Shown one piece after another: positions 1-7,583 of a DNA stretch of 64,000 nt. The position numbers were made by a program, and so were the translations under genes. Every line of letters starts with the position of its first letter. The first letter of the stretch is position 1. The notes under the pieces are model-generated. The model was not told the origin of the DNA, made no database searches, and saw nothing but the letters and a program-made list of their open reading frames with translations. The DNA lies in the NCBI GenBank assembly GCA_016714465.1, contig JADKDT010000005.1, positions 186,001 to 250,000 on the forward strand, written 5' to 3'. Source of the DNA: Candidatus Brachythrix odensensis (GTDB lineage: Bacteria; Chloroflexota; Anaerolineae; J036; Brachytrichaceae).

Positions 1-650
1 CCGATGGCAGCGTCACACGCAGCATCGCGTTTGATGCCGCCGGCGCGCCTCAACCTGCCACGTTACGCGGTTCGCTGGGCGATCAGTCCGCCGTGATCCG
101 GGCGATGCTGGAAGCGGGTCGCGCCGAAGCGGCCCGGCCGCTGATCGAATTCGCCCGCCGTGCCCTGGCGGCCGAGGGCGGCGGCTTCCACGATGCGCCG
201 GCCGATCCGGGCGCGCTGGGATTGCTCAAGGTCCGCCTGCGCCCGATCTTCGAGAACGCGGCGATGGCCGAGGCCCTCTTGCGCGCGGCGCATCTGCTGC
301 CCGACGCGGCCGGACTGGCCGAGGAGGCCCGCGCGGCCCTGGCCTTGCAGGCCGAGGGCTACAAGCGCTACCGCGATCACGCCGGGCCGTACGCCCTGGT
401 CGCCTGGCGCGCCTCCCGCGAGCCCGAGGAGTATGTCGTGCTGGGTTCGCCCGAGCAGACCGCCCCCTTCCTGCGCGCCGCCAGCCAACGCTATCACCCC
501 TGGCGCATCCTGCGCGCCCTTGATCCCGCCAACCCCGCCGCCCTGGCCCTCATCGAAGCCCGTGCCTTCCCCCATGCGCGGCTGCCCGTGGCGTTTGTGT
601 GCCTCGGGACGGTGTGTGGGGCGCCGGTGTTTGAGGTAGGGGTGGTTTGA
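1..650 (+). CDS. C-terminal part of YyaL/DUF255-type thioredoxin-domain protein (5' end outside window)
   Basis: The reading frame is open from base 3, the first in-frame codon, so the start and the N-terminal thioredoxin-like part lie upstream of the window. The visible ~215 residues resemble the end of the YyaL/SSP411 family, which joins a DUF255 thioredoxin-like domain to an alpha/alpha six-barrel. They are Ala-rich helices followed by a tail in which a Cys pair (CLGTVCGAPV) matches the family's usual xCxxxxCxxPV ending. The biochemical role of the family is not established. The stop codon TGA (648-650) lies inside the palindrome at 645-695, so the final Val-Val may be set by that element. 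Family assignment from the C-terminus alone is moderately sure. Confidence 0.65.
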   Translation, partial: DGSVTRSIAFDAAGAPQPATLRGSLGDQSAVIRAMLEAGRAEAARPLIEFARRALAAEGGGFHDAPADPGALGLLKVRLRPIFENAAMAEALLRAAHLLPDAAGLAEEARAALALQAEGYKRYRDHAGPYALVAWRASREPEEYVVLGSPEQTAPFLRAASQRYHPWRILRALDPANPAALALIEARAFPHARLPVAFVCLGTVCGAPVFEVGVV

Positions 651-695
651 TCAGGTTTGATCAAGTGGGTAAGGTTTGATCAAACCTGATCAAAC
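645..695. repeat. TGATCA-type intergenic palindrome, copy 1
   Basis: Arms 645-663 and 677-695 are 19-bp perfect inverted repeats built from the unit GTTTGATCAG, with a 13-nt spacer. The element sits between convergent genes, and both stop codons (648-650 plus strand, 690-692 minus strand) lie inside its arms. A bidirectional terminator role is plausible, although there is no clear T-tract. A related, longer copy lies at 34968-35072. Confidence 0.85.
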
Positions 696-1331
696 TCTCA
701 ACAGCCAGATCGTAACCGCGGCGCGTTCCGTGCCCATATTCCGCTGCCAGAAGCTGAATCCGGCGGCCTCGAAACGGGCCTGGGCGGCGTCGGCGATGGC
801 GCGCGGGTCCGACCGGCCGCTGGTGAGGCGGAAGGCCAGGCGGGCGAGGCGGGAGAGTGGATCCTCTTTGATCATACGCACGCCCGGGACGATGACGGCC
901 CGCCCGCCGGGCTGCAGCACGCGGTGAATCTCGGCCAAAACCGTTGGATCAAAGATAAAAGCAGCCGGGAAGGTGGCGACCACGCAGCCGAAGCTCGCGT
1001 CGGCAAAGGGCAGGCGGGCGACATCGGCCTGAGCCAGGCGCGGCGGGCGGCCGCCAGCGCTCAGGTTGCGCCAGGCCAGCCGGCCCATCTGAGGCGAGAG
1101 ATCGATCCCGACCGCGTCGAGGTCGCGCGCGCGGATGCGGGCGTGCAGGTGGCCGGGGCCATGGCCGATCTCGAGCACCCGAACCTCGTCGGGGATGAAG
1201 GACAGCGCCATCGCCCCCCACTCGCGCCATTCGCCAAACGAGACCAGGCTGGCGACGAGGTCATACGCCCCGGCGAAGCGGGTATAGAGCAGGTCAAAGG
1301 CGGCCCGGGCGAAGGACGAAAGCGCGTTCAC
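690..1331 (-). CDS. class I SAM-dependent methyltransferase
   Basis: A 213-residue protein with a Methyltransf_11-type Rossmann fold. Motif I (LEIGHGPGH) is at about residues 53-61, followed by an acidic motif (VGIDLSPQM) that would bind the ribose of S-adenosylmethionine, and a motif IV-like stretch (ASFGCVVATFPAAFI). A motif such as IHRVLQPGGRAVIVPG matches the usual post-motif strand. The substrate cannot be told. The N-terminus (YTRFAGAYDLVASLVSFGEWREWG) is typical of small-molecule or lipid/quinone methyltransferases. The start is GTG at 1329-1331 with no strong Shine-Dalgarno. It is convergent with the YyaL-like gene, and its stop lies in the shared palindrome. Confidence 0.85.
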   Translation of the reverse strand: MNALSSFARAAFDLLYTRFAGAYDLVASLVSFGEWREWGAMALSFIPDEVRVLEIGHGPGHLHARIRARDLDAVGIDLSPQMGRLAWRNLSAGGRPPRLAQADVARLPFADASFGCVVATFPAAFIFDPTVLAEIHRVLQPGGRAVIVPGVRMIKEDPLSRLARLAFRLTSGRSDPRAIADAAQARFEAAGFSFWQRNMGTERAAVTIWLLRV

Positions 1332-1359
1332 GGGCGGCTAGTGTAGCGGGGCGATACCC

Positions 1360-3582
1360 CTACCTCAACACCCTCGGCGCGAACACAATTCCCCGGCAGT
1401 TGTTCTGCCCAAACTCCGAGGTGCCCAGCGGCACGAGCACGGCAACATCCACCAGCACCGTGTAGCAGCCCACCTGGCGCAGAACGGCGTTGGTATCCGT
1501 GATCGACCAGTTGCCGTCACTGTCGGTGACATCCGACCCGACATACTGCGCGCCTTCGCCGTAGCCGCTGGGATCCAGCGCGAGGCGATACAACTGGACC
1601 GAGGTCAGGATGAAGAGCACCGACCCTGTCGCCGTCCCGGTGACCACGCCCGTCGCGCGGTTGACCGATTTGATCGTGGCCGTGGGTGGATTCGGAATAT
1701 GCGTGCCATCGATGTTGGCCTGCTTATCGATGCCCAGCCCGCCATTGTTGTAAACCGACAGCCGGTTCCAGAAATTTACTTCCGCGCCGGTGTTGACCCG
1801 AATGCCGTCGCCGGCATTGGCGGCGATGACCGTGCCCGAGATAACATTGAGCGTGCTGCTGATCAGGGCAAATCCGTTCCCGTCATTGCCAATGACGGTG
1901 TTGGCCTCAATGTCGTTGGAATTGGCGCCAGCCTCCAGCCGGGCCCCATCGCCGCCATTCCAGGACAAGGCGTTTTCGAACAGGGTATTCGTGACGGCGC
2001 GATGCAACACCAGACCGGTTGCCAAGTTTCCGAGCGTTGGACTGATCCCGATAATGTTGCCGTACAGGAAGGCCCGGTTCGCGTCGGAGATGACCACGCC
2101 CGTCCCGTTGCCGGCGATGACGTTGTGATAGTTGGCAGCCGATGAACTGCCGAGAAACGTGTTGTAGACGCCGTCCTCGATCAGAATGCCAGTTGTGTTG
2201 AGGACCGGACTGGTCTCGCCTGCGCTGCGGCCGATGTCGTTGCCCCACACCGTGTTGTTGTTGGCCCCGGCCCGGAGGTGAACGCCGATGGTGTTCCCGC
2301 CAATCGTATTGCCGCCCCGGCCCAGCGCGAGCGGGCCATTCCGCAGGCCGCCCACCGTGTTCTGGTAGGCCCCGTCGGTGATCAGAACGCCCGCGTCGCC
2401 GTTGTTTGTGCCACTGCGGGCGCCGATCTGGTTGCCCAGCACAACGTTTGCGTTGGCGGTGCCGCTGATCACGATCCCGCTGCGCGTGTTGCCGCCGATC
2501 TCGTTGCCATTGACCGAGTTGTTGTCGAGATAGCGCCCGCCCACGCTGGTGAAGCTGGCGTTGTAGATGGCGATTCCGTTGCGGCCGTTGTACAGGAAGT
2601 CGCTGTCGAGGATCGAGGTCCCGTTGGCCCCTCTGATCTCGATCCCGTTGCCCAGGTTGTAGGCGACCAGGGTCTGACTGATCTCGTTTCGGAAACTTCC
2701 ATTGTTGATGAGGATGCCAATCCCGTTGGGCCGCGCAACGGGAAACCTCCAGCCGACAAACGTGTCATCCATGATCGTATTGAGGTTGCTTCCGCTGATC
2801 TGAATGCCCGCCTGGATAGAGCAGCCGACCAACGCGGCACGCACCTGGTTTCCAGTTCCACCATTGGCGATCAAAATGCCGGTCCGGTTCGGATGGCAGT
2901 TCTGCCCAGAGTCGGCTGGGCTGAACCCGAAATAGCCTTCAAAGATCCGGTTGTTGTCACCGTTGATTCGCACGCCGTTGTCGGCGCTGGAATAGACCTT
3001 GAGGAAATTGAGCGCATTGGCGTCTCCATTGACCCGGATGCCGTCGCGCGGGCTGCGCTGGATCTGCAGATCCCATATCTGGTTGTCCGCCCCGTTCACG
3101 GTCAGCGCATCGGTGTTGGCCGCGATGCTGCCCGCCTCGATGACGGCGCAGGGTTCGACGTCGCAGCCACGGATGATCGTGCCGCGCGTGTCGGTGATCG
3201 CCGGCAGGGCCGAGGTCAGGGTGATCACTACGCTGGAGGAGAAGCTGATGGTGTCGGTGATGCCGGTCCCGCAGCCGCCGATGATGAACCCAGACCCGTT
3301 GAACACGCAGCCGGATAGTTGGGCCTGTTCGCTCGGGCTGAAATCGCCAATCAGCGTGCCATTCGCGACCAGGATGGCCTCGCGCAGGGTCAGCACTGAG
3401 TCGAGAGCATTCGTATCCAGGGGCGAATTGACGACAAATGCGCCGGCGAGCGGCGCCGCGGGCGCCTCAATCAGGGGGGCCGGCCCGGCCATCGCCGGCG
3501 CTGGCGTGGACGTCGCCCCCCAGAATAGGGCGAGACAAATCAACATTCTGAGCAAGGCATTCGGGGTCTTGTTTCTGGGCAT
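1360..3582 (-). CDS. secreted right-handed parallel beta-helix protein with CSLREA-like N-terminal domain
   Basis: A 740-residue secreted protein. Residues 1-32 form a signal peptide (basic start, hydrophobic run ALFWGATSTPAPAMA). Next comes a CSLREA-like segment (FVVNSPLDTNAL...LTLREAI) that typically precedes polymorphic outer-surface beta-helix domains. From about 110 to 620 the protein is made of Asn/Gly-rich coils (N..I.GN.IG...G..I..) typical of parallel beta-helix repeats. A roughly 100-residue beta-rich domain follows, and the protein ends in FAPRVLR. The same PRVLR tail ends the beta-helix protein at 29477-32634, which suggests a shared surface-localisation tag. The ligand or substrate is unknown; no pectate-lyase catalytic set was recognised. 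The 3' end lies 28 nt from the start codon of the neighbouring methyltransferase. Confidence 0.85.
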   Translation of the reverse strand: MPRNKTPNALLRMLICLALFWGATSTPAPAMAGPAPLIEAPAAPLAGAFVVNSPLDTNALDSVLTLREAILVANGTLIGDFSPSEQAQLSGCVFNGSGFIIGGCGTGITDTISFSSSVVITLTSALPAITDTRGTIIRGCDVEPCAVIEAGSIAANTDALTVNGADNQIWDLQIQRSPRDGIRVNGDANALNFLKVYSSADNGVRINGDNNRIFEGYFGFSPADSGQNCHPNRTGILIANGGTGNQVRAALVGCSIQAGIQISGSNLNTIMDDTFVGWRFPVARPNGIGILINNGSFRNEISQTLVAYNLGNGIEIRGANGTSILDSDFLYNGRNGIAIYNASFTSVGGRYLDNNSVNGNEIGGNTRSGIVISGTANANVVLGNQIGARSGTNNGDAGVLITDGAYQNTVGGLRNGPLALGRGGNTIGGNTIGVHLRAGANNNTVWGNDIGRSAGETSPVLNTTGILIEDGVYNTFLGSSSAANYHNVIAGNGTGVVISDANRAFLYGNIIGISPTLGNLATGLVLHRAVTNTLFENALSWNGGDGARLEAGANSNDIEANTVIGNDGNGFALISSTLNVISGTVIAANAGDGIRVNTGAEVNFWNRLSVYNNGGLGIDKQANIDGTHIPNPPTATIKSVNRATGVVTGTATGSVLFILTSVQLYRLALDPSGYGEGAQYVGSDVTDSDGNWSITDTNAVLRQVGCYTVLVDVAVLVPLGTSEFGQNNCRGIVFAPRVLR

Positions 3583-3663
3583 TGTCGGGCCGCATTCTAC
3601 CGGGCGGGGCGCGGCCTATCTCAGGTCGCTCCTGCGCGCGCAGCCTGGCCGGTCCCGCTTCCG

Positions 3664-4830
3664 TCACCGGTCGTCGGTCTTCGGTCGTTCGCGCACCGCC
3701 GCCATCCCGACTGCAGCGCCCAGGCCCAGCACGGCCCCGATGCGGAACAGCCAGGCAAACCCAAAATCACGGTAGATCAGCCCGGCCGGGGTGGTGAAGA
3801 CCAGGTTCGGCAGACTCGTCGTCGCCGCCCCAAACAGGCTCTGGGCCGTGGCGTTCATCCCGCGCGGGGCCAGGGCCTGGGCTTCGAGCACGCCCGCCGT
3901 CCAGAACAGCCCATAGCTCACCCCGCGCAGGACCTGCGAGGCGGCCACCGCCCACGGGTCGGTCAGCACGCTCTGCACGATCGCGCACAAGGCATACAAC
4001 AGACACGCCACCAGGAGCACGCGCCGGGCCCCAAAACGCCGAATGATCCGGGCGGTCAAGCCCATGACCGGAATCTCGGCCAGGGCCCCGATCGCGAAAG
4101 CCGCCCCGACCACCTCGCCCGTGCCGCCGATATCGCGGATGAACGAGGTGGCGTAGCCCGTGGCCGCGACCAGACAGCAGCCCAGCAGAAAGGCGCTCAG
4201 GATGAAGAGCAGCCAGCCTCGGTCGCGCAGAAGCTGGCGCGCGCCCGCGCGCAGATCGGGCTGAATCAGGCTGGCGCGGGGCAGGCGGGCCGACATGATC
4301 ACCGCCGGCACGCCCAACCCGACCACGATCGGGAAGATCACCCACACCCCGAATTGGGTCACCAGCGCGCCGACCACAACGGTGGAGACCGCCCAGCTCA
4401 CCGACCCCCACAGCCGCTGCGCGCCATACAGCTCGCGCCGCTCGCCCAGGGCGAGGACCACCCCGCTGTCGGCCAGCGGACCGACCGGCGCCGACAGAAA
4501 GGCGTTCAGCCCAACGACCAGAACCAGTCCGCCAAAGGAGGGCGTCTGCCCGATCAGAAACAGCAACCCCAGGTTGAGCGCGAAGCACAGCGGCAGCATC
4601 ACCCGCTGCAGGCGGAAGGCGTCGGCGATGAGCGTCCACAGCGGGCCGGCCAGCAACCCGATCAGCCCGCCCACGGTCGCCAGCACGCCGATCTGGGCGA
4701 CATCCAGCCCGATGTCGCGGTAGTAGAGCTGCAGGAACGGGAAATACGCCCCGAGCGCGCCATAGAAGCAGAAGTAGAAGAACTTCAGCGAGAAGTAGCG
4801 GGGAGCTTTCGCAGGCGCGAGGGCAGTCAC
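3664..4830 (-). CDS. MFS transporter (MFS_1-like / YcaD-type)
   Basis: A 388-residue integral membrane protein with about 12 hydrophobic helices. The first segment (FFYFCFYGALGAYFPFLQLYY) and the loop with GLLAGPLWTLIAD match the MFS_1-like (LacY/nucleoside-symporter-related) group, which exports or imports small solutes by proton antiport or symport. The substrate is not predictable. The GTG start at 4828-4830 is supported by AGGAGAT placed about 9 nt upstream on the minus strand. The 400 bp upstream are filled by a large inverted repeat. The gene is separated from the beta-helix gene by about 80 bp and is probably its own transcription unit. Confidence 0.88.
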   Translation of the reverse strand: MTALAPAKAPRYFSLKFFYFCFYGALGAYFPFLQLYYRDIGLDVAQIGVLATVGGLIGLLAGPLWTLIADAFRLQRVMLPLCFALNLGLLFLIGQTPSFGGLVLVVGLNAFLSAPVGPLADSGVVLALGERRELYGAQRLWGSVSWAVSTVVVGALVTQFGVWVIFPIVVGLGVPAVIMSARLPRASLIQPDLRAGARQLLRDRGWLLFILSAFLLGCCLVAATGYATSFIRDIGGTGEVVGAAFAIGALAEIPVMGLTARIIRRFGARRVLLVACLLYALCAIVQSVLTDPWAVAASQVLRGVSYGLFWTAGVLEAQALAPRGMNATAQSLFGAATTSLPNLVFTTPAGLIYRDFGFAWLFRIGAVLGLGAAVGMAAVRERPKTDDR

Positions 4831-5230
4831 AGAAGCTTATCTCCTTGCGTTATGCAATCCCGTTTTGAGGCGTCACGGCGCGGGCGCGAGTTTCTAGCGT
4901 TTGTCATCCTGAGCGCACCCCACCTGGCCGTGACATAAATACTCGTATCTGGGTGCGCGAAGGACCCCTATAACGTAATGCGAGACGACGCTTCGATCGG
5001 CGCCAAATCGCGTTCGCCGATTCTCGTGCCCACCGCGCGACGCAACAGGGGTCCTTCGCTCGCCCATTTTCTTTCGCGCGTGCCGAAGCCCTGAAGGGCT
5101 CGCTCAGGATGACAAGAATGGAGGATTGTTTGTGCGGCGTCGTGCGCATGCGCACCTCAACTGAATGCCATTGCGCTTTCGCGGGAATGACGGCAAAGCG
5201 TGTGGTGCTCCACGATGGCTCGCGACTGGG
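4831..5230. other. 400-bp gene-free region dominated by a composite inverted repeat
   Basis: No credible coding sequence was seen here. Most of the region is the composite palindrome at 4901-5115. The remaining 115 bp up to the hydrolase stop contains GCGCATGCGC and a CTTTCGCGGGAATGA stretch that resembles fragments of common bacterial intergenic repeats. Confidence 0.6.
4901..5115. repeat. CATCCTGAG/AAGGACCCCT composite inverted repeat, copy 1
   Basis: Outer arms TTGTCATCCTGAGCG (4901-4915) and its complement (5101-5115) pair over 15 bp. Inner arms GCGAAGGACCCCT (4957-4969) and its complement (5047-5059) pair over 13 bp. A nested hairpin joins 4913-4920 to 4951-4958. It lies between two minus-strand genes, about 115 nt after the hydrolase stop. 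A second copy with the same outer and inner arms but a different middle is at 40468-40680. Confidence 0.88.
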
Positions 5231-6037
5231 TCAGCTGGACCGCACGGAGAGGTCGGCTACCCGCTCAAAAAACGCGGTCACCCGCTGCTCGAACGCATCG
5301 GGTAACTCGTGGTGGACCGAATGCCCGATCCCCTCCGGCACCCACAATTCGGCCCGCGGCAGCCACTCGGCCAGGACCTGGGCGTGCCGGCCCGGCGCGT
5401 TGGTCCGGTCGAGCTCGCCCTGCACGCACAGGCAAGGCACATTCAGATCCTTCAGATCTTTGCGCGTCCACTCCGGTGCCGTGATCGTCTCGAGGATGGT
5501 CGCCTGCAGCAGATGCCGCCAGTAGCCGTTGCCATGCGTGCTGTCGTGCAGTTCGATCATCTCATTCATCCAATCGGGCGATTGGCGCGCCACCCGATCG
5601 GGGTCCATCCCCACCGGCACCCGGTATCGGACATGCTCATCGATGTAGGCATTTGCTGCCAGGAGCACGGCGGCTCGAGTGACCGCCGGTTGCTCCTTGG
5701 CCATAAACAAGGCAACGTTGCCACCGTTGCTGTGCCCGGCCACAAATGCCGGCGCGCCGCCCAGCCCGCGCAAGAGCTCGGCCATGTCGGCGGCCATCTG
5801 GCTGAAGGAGTAGTCCAGCCTGCCGCGTGTCCAGGTCGCCTGCGAACGGCCATGGCCGCGGCAATCGGGGAGGATCACTCGATAGCTGCGGCTGAAACGC
5901 TCGACCATGTTCGAGAGCTGGCCATAGTCGCGCCAGCCGGTCAGGGTGCTGCCGTGGATGAGGAGGAGGGGCGGGGCGGTGGCGTCGCCAAACACGTCGA
6001 CGTGCAGGCTGACGCCGGTGGAAGTCTCGAATCGCAT
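5231..6037 (-). CDS. alpha/beta-hydrolase fold protein
   Basis: A 268-residue alpha/beta hydrolase. The oxyanion-hole segment is LLIHGS (~26-30), the nucleophile elbow GHSNGG gives Ser103, an acid is likely in the GELDRTN stretch, and the C-terminal catalytic His is in GIGHSVHHE. The DCRGHGRS motif after strand 4 is typical of the esterase/C-C hydrolase/haloperoxidase group. The reaction is not specified. The open frame runs far upstream to 7444, but the ATG at 6035-6037 is chosen because homology begins there and the divergent glycosyltransferase starts at 6050. Only 12 bp separate the two start codons, so at least one mRNA should be nearly leaderless. Confidence 0.88.
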   Translation of the reverse strand: MRFETSTGVSLHVDVFGDATAPPLLLIHGSTLTGWRDYGQLSNMVERFSRSYRVILPDCRGHGRSQATWTRGRLDYSFSQMAADMAELLRGLGGAPAFVAGHSNGGNVALFMAKEQPAVTRAAVLLAANAYIDEHVRYRVPVGMDPDRVARQSPDWMNEMIELHDSTHGNGYWRHLLQATILETITAPEWTRKDLKDLNVPCLCVQGELDRTNAPGRHAQVLAEWLPRAELWVPEGIGHSVHHELPDAFEQRVTAFFERVADLSVRSS

Positions 6038-6049
6038 AGAATCTGGGCG

Positions 6050-7399
6050 ATGGCCACTGACAGCATGACTAAGGCTCAACATTGGCCGCTGGCGTTGATT
6101 GTGGCATTGTATCTGGCGATGGGCGGCGCGTTCGCGCTGTCTGTGCCGGCCTGGCAAATCCCCGACGAGCCCGCTCACTACAACTACATCCGGCAGCTCG
6201 CCCAGCAGGGCCAGGTGCCCGTAATCGCGCCCGGGGACTACGACGGCGAGTTCAACATGCGCCGGATCGCCCCGCCCAACGCGCGGCTGGGCCCGGAAGA
6301 CGCGGCCCGGCTCGAGGCCGTCCAGTACGAGGATCACCAGCCGCCGTTGTACTATCTGCTGGCCGCGCCCCTCTTCGCCCTGACCGGCGGGTCGCTGGCC
6401 GCGTTGCGATTGTGGTCGGTGGCGATCGGCGCTTTGATTGTCGTCTTCGCCTATCTGGCCGCGCTCGAGATTTTCCCCGGCCGGATCGGGCTGGCCGCGA
6501 GCGCCGCCGCGCTGGTGGCGCTGCTGCCCCAGCATGTTCATATGCTGGCCGGGGTCAACAACGACGCGCTGGCCGAAGCGCTGCTCGCCGCCGCGGTCTG
6601 GCAGACCATGCGGCTGATCCGCCTGGGTGAGGCCCAGCCGGTCGCCGAGCGCGGGCTGTTGGCCGTGCTGTGCGGGCTGTGTTTTTTGACCAAGACCACC
6701 GCCTACTACGTCTTCCCGGTCGCCGGCCTGGCCGTGCTGGCCATCACCGGCGCGCGCGGGGCGCGGCGGCTGTGGCCGGCCGCCCGTTTTGGCCTGCTCG
6801 CCTTGTTGATCGGGTTGCCGTGGTGGGCGCGCAACCTGGCCGTTTACGGCGGGCTGGATGTGATGGGCCTCACCCGCCACGATGTCGTCGTGGTGGGCCA
6901 GACGACCACGGCCGAATGGATCGCCAGGAACGGCTTGTTTGCGTTGGGCAACCCGGAGAGCTATCTTGTCCGGGGCGCGACCTTCACCTTTCAGTCGTGG
7001 TGGGGGATGTTCGGATGGCTGAGCGTGAGCCTGCCAGGATGGCTGTATGCGGCATTGCTCGCGTTCACCCTTCTCAGTGGCGGGCTCTTTCTGACGTGGT
7101 GGTGGCGCAAGCGCAAAGGGCTGAGCCCGTCCCAGGCCAGGGCGTTGACCGCCCTGGCCGGCCTGGCCCTGATCGCCGGGCTGGGCTTTGTTTGGTACAA
7201 CACGAAATATGTCCAGCACCAGGGCCGCTATCTCTTCCCCGCCCTGATCCCGGTGGCGCTGGCCATGGCCCTGGGCTGGCAGAACGCGCTCAGCCGCTGG
7301 CCGCGGGTCGAACGCTGGTTCTGGCTGGCCCTCGCCCTCGCTTTGTTCGTCCTCGACGGGTATGCGTTGTTGCGAGTCATTTTGCCGGCGATGGGCTGA
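6050..7399 (+). CDS. membrane glycosyltransferase-like protein (DUF2142 / GT39-type)
   Basis: A 449-residue polytopic protein with about ten hydrophobic helices and an N-terminal periplasmic loop carrying acidic motif PDEPAHYNYI (~37-46) right after the first helix. This is the place where lipid-linked glycosyltransferases of the GT39/DUF2142 type keep their catalytic acid. A second loop motif is EDHQPPLYYLLAAP, also characteristic. The role is probably transfer of a sugar from a polyprenyl phosphate donor on the outer face of the membrane. The ATG at 6050 is taken as start (6065 is an alternative). A TAGAAT hexamer at 6037-6042 could be a -10 box. It is followed by a 16-bp hairpin. Confidence 0.82.
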   Translation: MATDSMTKAQHWPLALIVALYLAMGGAFALSVPAWQIPDEPAHYNYIRQLAQQGQVPVIAPGDYDGEFNMRRIAPPNARLGPEDAARLEAVQYEDHQPPLYYLLAAPLFALTGGSLAALRLWSVAIGALIVVFAYLAALEIFPGRIGLAASAAALVALLPQHVHMLAGVNNDALAEALLAAAVWQTMRLIRLGEAQPVAERGLLAVLCGLCFLTKTTAYYVFPVAGLAVLAITGARGARRLWPAARFGLLALLIGLPWWARNLAVYGGLDVMGLTRHDVVVVGQTTTAEWIARNGLFALGNPESYLVRGATFTFQSWWGMFGWLSVSLPGWLYAALLAFTLLSGGLFLTWWWRKRKGLSPSQARALTALAGLALIAGLGFVWYNTKYVQHQGRYLFPALIPVALAMALGWQNALSRWPRVERWFWLALALALFVLDGYALLRVILPAMG

Positions 7400-7403
7400 A
7401 TCA

Positions 7404-7438
7404 CAGGTGGGCTCCACCTCGAAGGTGGAGCCCACCTG
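7404..7438. repeat. 16-bp hairpin with CGA loop after the glycosyltransferase stop
   Basis: Arms CAGGTGGGCTCCACCT (7404-7419) and its complement (7423-7438) are perfect, with loop CGA. It begins 4 nt after the stop codon. It could act as a transcription terminator or mRNA 3'-end stabiliser, but no U-tract follows. Confidence 0.85.
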
Positions 7439-7447
7439 ACGCACCCG

Positions 7448-7475
7448 TTGACAACTGCGCGGTTCCTCCTACACT
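7448..7475 (+). promoter_or_regulatory. sigma70-type promoter for the peptide ABC importer operon
   Basis: TTGACA (7448-7453), a 16-nt spacer, and TACACT (7470-7475). Transcription would start near 7482, giving a leader of about 100 nt before the binding-protein gene, which has a strong Shine-Dalgarno (AGAGGAGG, 7570-7577). Confidence 0.6.
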
Positions 7476-7483
7476 TTCGTAAC

Positions 7484-7499
7484 ATCTGAAGTTTCAGAT
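7484..7499. promoter_or_regulatory. operator-like inverted repeat at the predicted transcription start
   Basis: ATCTGAA-GT-TTCAGAT is a 7-bp perfect inverted repeat placed just at or after the predicted +1, where a repressor would block transcription. The FCD-type GntR regulator at 13326 in the same cluster is a candidate ligand-responsive binder. That link is an inference. Confidence 0.4.
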
Positions 7500-7583
7500 A
7501 TCACGGCGGACCGTCGGGTCCCGGCGTGTGGCAACCGACCTGATAGGTCCCAAGAATCGAACATAACGAGAGAGGAGGAACCC

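Noticed and set aside
645..695. Considering the TGATCA palindrome an ordinary Rho-independent terminator
   Set aside because: There is no run of T after either arm, and the arms include the stop codons of both genes. Termination remains possible but is not shown.
2278..3318. Long plus-strand frame opposite the beta-helix gene
   Set aside because: High-GC codon bias opens antisense frames; this one has no domain and lacks a ribosome-binding site, while the minus strand carries a clear signal peptide and beta-helix repeats.
5231..7444. A 737-residue minus-strand frame covering the hydrolase and the whole glycosyltransferase on the other strand
   Set aside because: The part beyond 6037 is Gln/Arg/Pro-rich shadow sequence antisense to the membrane glycosyltransferase. 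Homology with hydrolases starts only at the ATG at 6037.
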